From an uncultured Lachnospiraceae bacterium (GTDB lineage: Bacteria; Bacillota; Clostridia; Lachnospirales; Lachnospiraceae), in contig CALAEX010000116.1 of assembly GCA_937891165.1 (NCBI GenBank), positions 1 to 6,037 on the forward strand: a stretch of DNA of 6,037 nucleotides. Direction: 5' to 3'. Each line of letters begins with the position of its first letter. Within the stretch, counting starts at the first letter, position 1. Positions 4,290 through 6,037 of the stretch are shown here, in pieces. The notes under the pieces were generated by a model that saw only the letters and a list, made by a program, of their open reading frames with translations, did not search any database and was not told the DNA's origin. The translations under genes and the position numbers were made by a program.

Positions 4290-5990
4290 ATGGGAAAAAA
4301 CATAGCGATTGGTATACAAAGTTTTGACAAATTAAGAGAAGGCAATTATTTTTATGTAGATAAAACATCATTTATTAAAGAATGGTGGGAGAGTGGCGAT
4401 GATGTCACTTTAATTACTCGTCCTCGTCGTTTTGGCAAAACGTTAAATATGAGTATGTTGGAAAAATTCTTTTCGATAAAGTATGTCAATCGTGGAGATT
4501 TATTTGATGGACTTTTTATATGGCAAGAGGAAGAATATCAAAAGTTACAGGGGACGTATCCTGTTATTAGTTTATCATTTGCAAATATAAAAGAGAAAAA
4601 TTATGAAACAACAAGATTAAAGATTGTGCAGTTAATGGTAAATTTGTATTCTGAATATTCATTTCTACTGGAAAATGAAATGTTGTCAGAACTGGATAAA
4701 AGTTTTATAAGACGAGTTTCTGTAGAAATGAATGATGCAGATGCTACGTTCGCAATTCATCAACTTTCTAAATATTTATATCAGTATTATGGGAAAAAAG
4801 TAATTATTCTTTTAGACGAGTATGATACGCCAATGCAAGAGGCTTATGTGAATGGCTATTGGGAAGAGTTAGTGTCATTTACAAGAAGTATGTTTAATTC
4901 TACATTTAAAACGAATCCATATTTAGCAAGAGCAATTATGACAGGAATCACGAGAGTGAGTAAAGAGTCTATTTTTTCTGATTTGAATAATTTAAAAGTG
5001 ATTACAACCACATCAAATGAGTATGCCACTTCCTTTGGCTTTATGGAAGAAGAAGTTTTCTGTGCGTTAGAAGTGTATGGATTGGCACAAGAAAAGGCGG
5101 GTGTAAAGAGGTGGTACGATGGTTTTGTGTTTGGAGAATACAAGGACATTTATAATCCGTGGTCTATTTTAAACTTTTTAGATACAGGAAAATATATGAC
5201 ATACTGGGCAAATACAAGTAGTAATAGTCTAGTCAGTAGTCTTTTACAGAAAGGAAATAGAAGATTAAAACTTACGTTTGAACAGTTATTAAAAGGAGAG
5301 GTCATTCGTTGTCCCATTGATGAGCAAATTGTTTACAATATGTTAAATGGAAATGAAACAGCCATTTGGAGTCTGTTACTTGCTAGTGGTTATTTAAAAG
5401 TGTTAAGCTATGAACGTATGGAGTTGGTAGGGGATAGACCTGTATTGTATGATTTGGCATTGACCAATTATGAAGTAAAGCGGATGTTTTTTAGTATGGT
5501 ACAAAATTGGTTTGGACGTACCGAAGAAAACTATAATGATTTTATTCATGCGTTACTTCGAGATGATATAGAGGAAATGAATATCTATATGAATCGCATT
5601 ACAAGAGATGTATTTAGTTATTTTGATACAGGAAAAGAGCCATCGGAATCAGAACCAGAGAAGTTTTATCATGGGTTTGTATTAGGGTTGATGATAGAAT
5701 TAGTAGGAGAGTATGTTCTAACTTCTAATCGAGAAAGTGGTTTTGGTCGGTATGATGTGATGTTAGAACCTGTGAATCAGAATAAAAATGCAATTATCAT
5801 AGAATTTAAAGTGCGGAATGCTAAGAAAGAGAAGTCATTAGAAGAAACCGTAGAAACTGCTTTAAAACAAATTAGAGAGAAACAGTATGAGTCTATTTTA
5901 ATAGCAAAAGGATGGAATACACAACGTATCAAGAAATATGGCTTTGCTTTTCAAGGAAAGGAAGTACTAATTGATTCAATTATAAAGTAA
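4290..5990 (+). CDS. AAA-ATPase-like protein with C-terminal PD-(D/E)XK nuclease-like domain (copy 2)
   Basis: This 566-residue paralogue of the preceding gene has the same domain order and residue numbering: divergent P-loop RPRRFGKT (44-51), Walker B with Asp176-Glu177, TGITRVSKESIF from 218, and nuclease-like Asp489 with Glu505-Phe-Lys507. All key residues are retained, so it appears functional. It differs from copy 1 in discrete blocks: about 95-165 between the P-loop and Walker B, 302-350 after the FGEYKDIYNPW segment, and 410-445 before the nuclease domain. The N-terminus, the centre and the nuclease domain are almost identical. It lies 2 bp downstream of copy 1, with its own ribosome site, and is most likely the last gene of a two-gene operon. 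The truncated copy at the window start is closest to this gene. Confidence 0.9.
   Translation: MGKNIAIGIQSFDKLREGNYFYVDKTSFIKEWWESGDDVTLITRPRRFGKTLNMSMLEKFFSIKYVNRGDLFDGLFIWQEEEYQKLQGTYPVISLSFANIKEKNYETTRLKIVQLMVNLYSEYSFLLENEMLSELDKSFIRRVSVEMNDADATFAIHQLSKYLYQYYGKKVIILLDEYDTPMQEAYVNGYWEELVSFTRSMFNSTFKTNPYLARAIMTGITRVSKESIFSDLNNLKVITTTSNEYATSFGFMEEEVFCALEVYGLAQEKAGVKRWYDGFVFGEYKDIYNPWSILNFLDTGKYMTYWANTSSNSLVSSLLQKGNRRLKLTFEQLLKGEVIRCPIDEQIVYNMLNGNETAIWSLLLASGYLKVLSYERMELVGDRPVLYDLALTNYEVKRMFFSMVQNWFGRTEENYNDFIHALLRDDIEEMNIYMNRITRDVFSYFDTGKEPSESEPEKFYHGFVLGLMIELVGEYVLTSNRESGFGRYDVMLEPVNQNKNAIIIEFKVRNAKKEKSLEETVETALKQIREKQYESILIAKGWNTQRIKKYGFAFQGKEVLIDSIIK
4461..4553 (+). repeat. Direct repeat matching the window's first 93 bases
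   Basis: Bases 4461-4553 match 1-93 with four mismatches, and the match ends sharply after the ggg at 4551-4553. The two repeats are in the same orientation and 4,460 bp apart. They bracket the flavoprotein, the ferredoxin, the Rpn gene, copy 1 and the start of copy 2. The repeat may extend further upstream than the window shows. Confidence 0.9.
4857..5008 (+). repeat. 152-bp perfect repeat, copy B (matches 3151-3302)
   Basis: This is the second copy of the identical segment described at 3151-3302. The copies are 1,706 bp apart, one gene unit. Crossing over between them would delete or duplicate exactly one ATPase gene equivalent and leave an intact hybrid. Confidence 0.9.
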
Positions 5991-6005
5991 AATATTAAGC
6001 AAAAG

Positions 6006-6032
6006 CCTTACTTTTCTTGGTATCTGGTAAGG
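6006..6032 (+). terminator. Weak hairpin after the tandem ATPase genes
   Basis: CCTTAC (6006-6011) pairs with GTAAGG (6027-6032) across a 15-base loop, 15 bases after the stop codon. A terminator is expected here, but the loop is long and the window ends before any T-run can be seen, so this is tentative. Confidence 0.25.
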
Positions 6033-6037
6033 ACCGT

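Overview
This is an AT-rich segment with purine-rich Shine-Dalgarno sites, standard-code genes and protein families common in gut Clostridia. It is best read as an accessory region of a Lachnospiraceae-type Firmicute chromosome; the genus cannot be fixed from the sequence. No rRNA, tRNA, CRISPR array or canonical IS transposase is visible.

Layout. (1) Positions 1-105 hold the cut-off remnant of an AAA-ATPase-like gene. It is nearly identical to part of the last gene in the window and breaks off abruptly at about base 93. (2) Directly abutting it is a gene (102-1112) for an FrhB/FdhB-type iron-sulfur flavoprotein that lacks the usual N-terminal ferredoxin domain. A separate 64-residue 2[4Fe-4S] ferredoxin (1109-1303) follows and looks like exactly the missing domain. 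The two reading frames overlap by ATGA, just after an eight-G tract and a fragment that resembles a dispersed repeat. (3) Positions 1304-1457 are non-coding and contain a 99-bp inverted-repeat structure. (4) On the minus strand, 1458-2306 encodes an Rpn-family PD-(D/E)XK nuclease with a good promoter. It also has a near-perfect internal ribosome binding site and ATG that could produce a 96-residue C-terminal protein. (5) A 277-bp divergent intergenic region carries promoter elements and repeated short motifs. (6) Two tandem paralogues (2584-4287 and 4290-5990) encode proteins of about 567 residues, each with an AAA-ATPase-like N-terminus and a PD-(D/E)XK nuclease-like C-terminus. They are separated by 2 bp and show a mosaic of near-identical and divergent blocks.

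How the parts fit. The FrhB/ferredoxin pair belongs to a family usually found in cell-surface polysaccharide clusters, and here it is stranded next to a broken ATPase gene. The Rpn nuclease and the AAA/PD-(D/E)XK pair form a divergent nuclease island that could serve in anti-phage defence or DNA recombination; this is inferred from family and context. The repeated AAA sequences (1-93 with 4461-4553, and gene with gene) are substrates for deletion, duplication and gene conversion, which would explain the rearranged look of the region.

The most interesting leads are the possible intragenic partner of the Rpn nuclease, the order-swapped split flavoprotein with its G-tract, and the mosaic tandem ATPase-nucleases.
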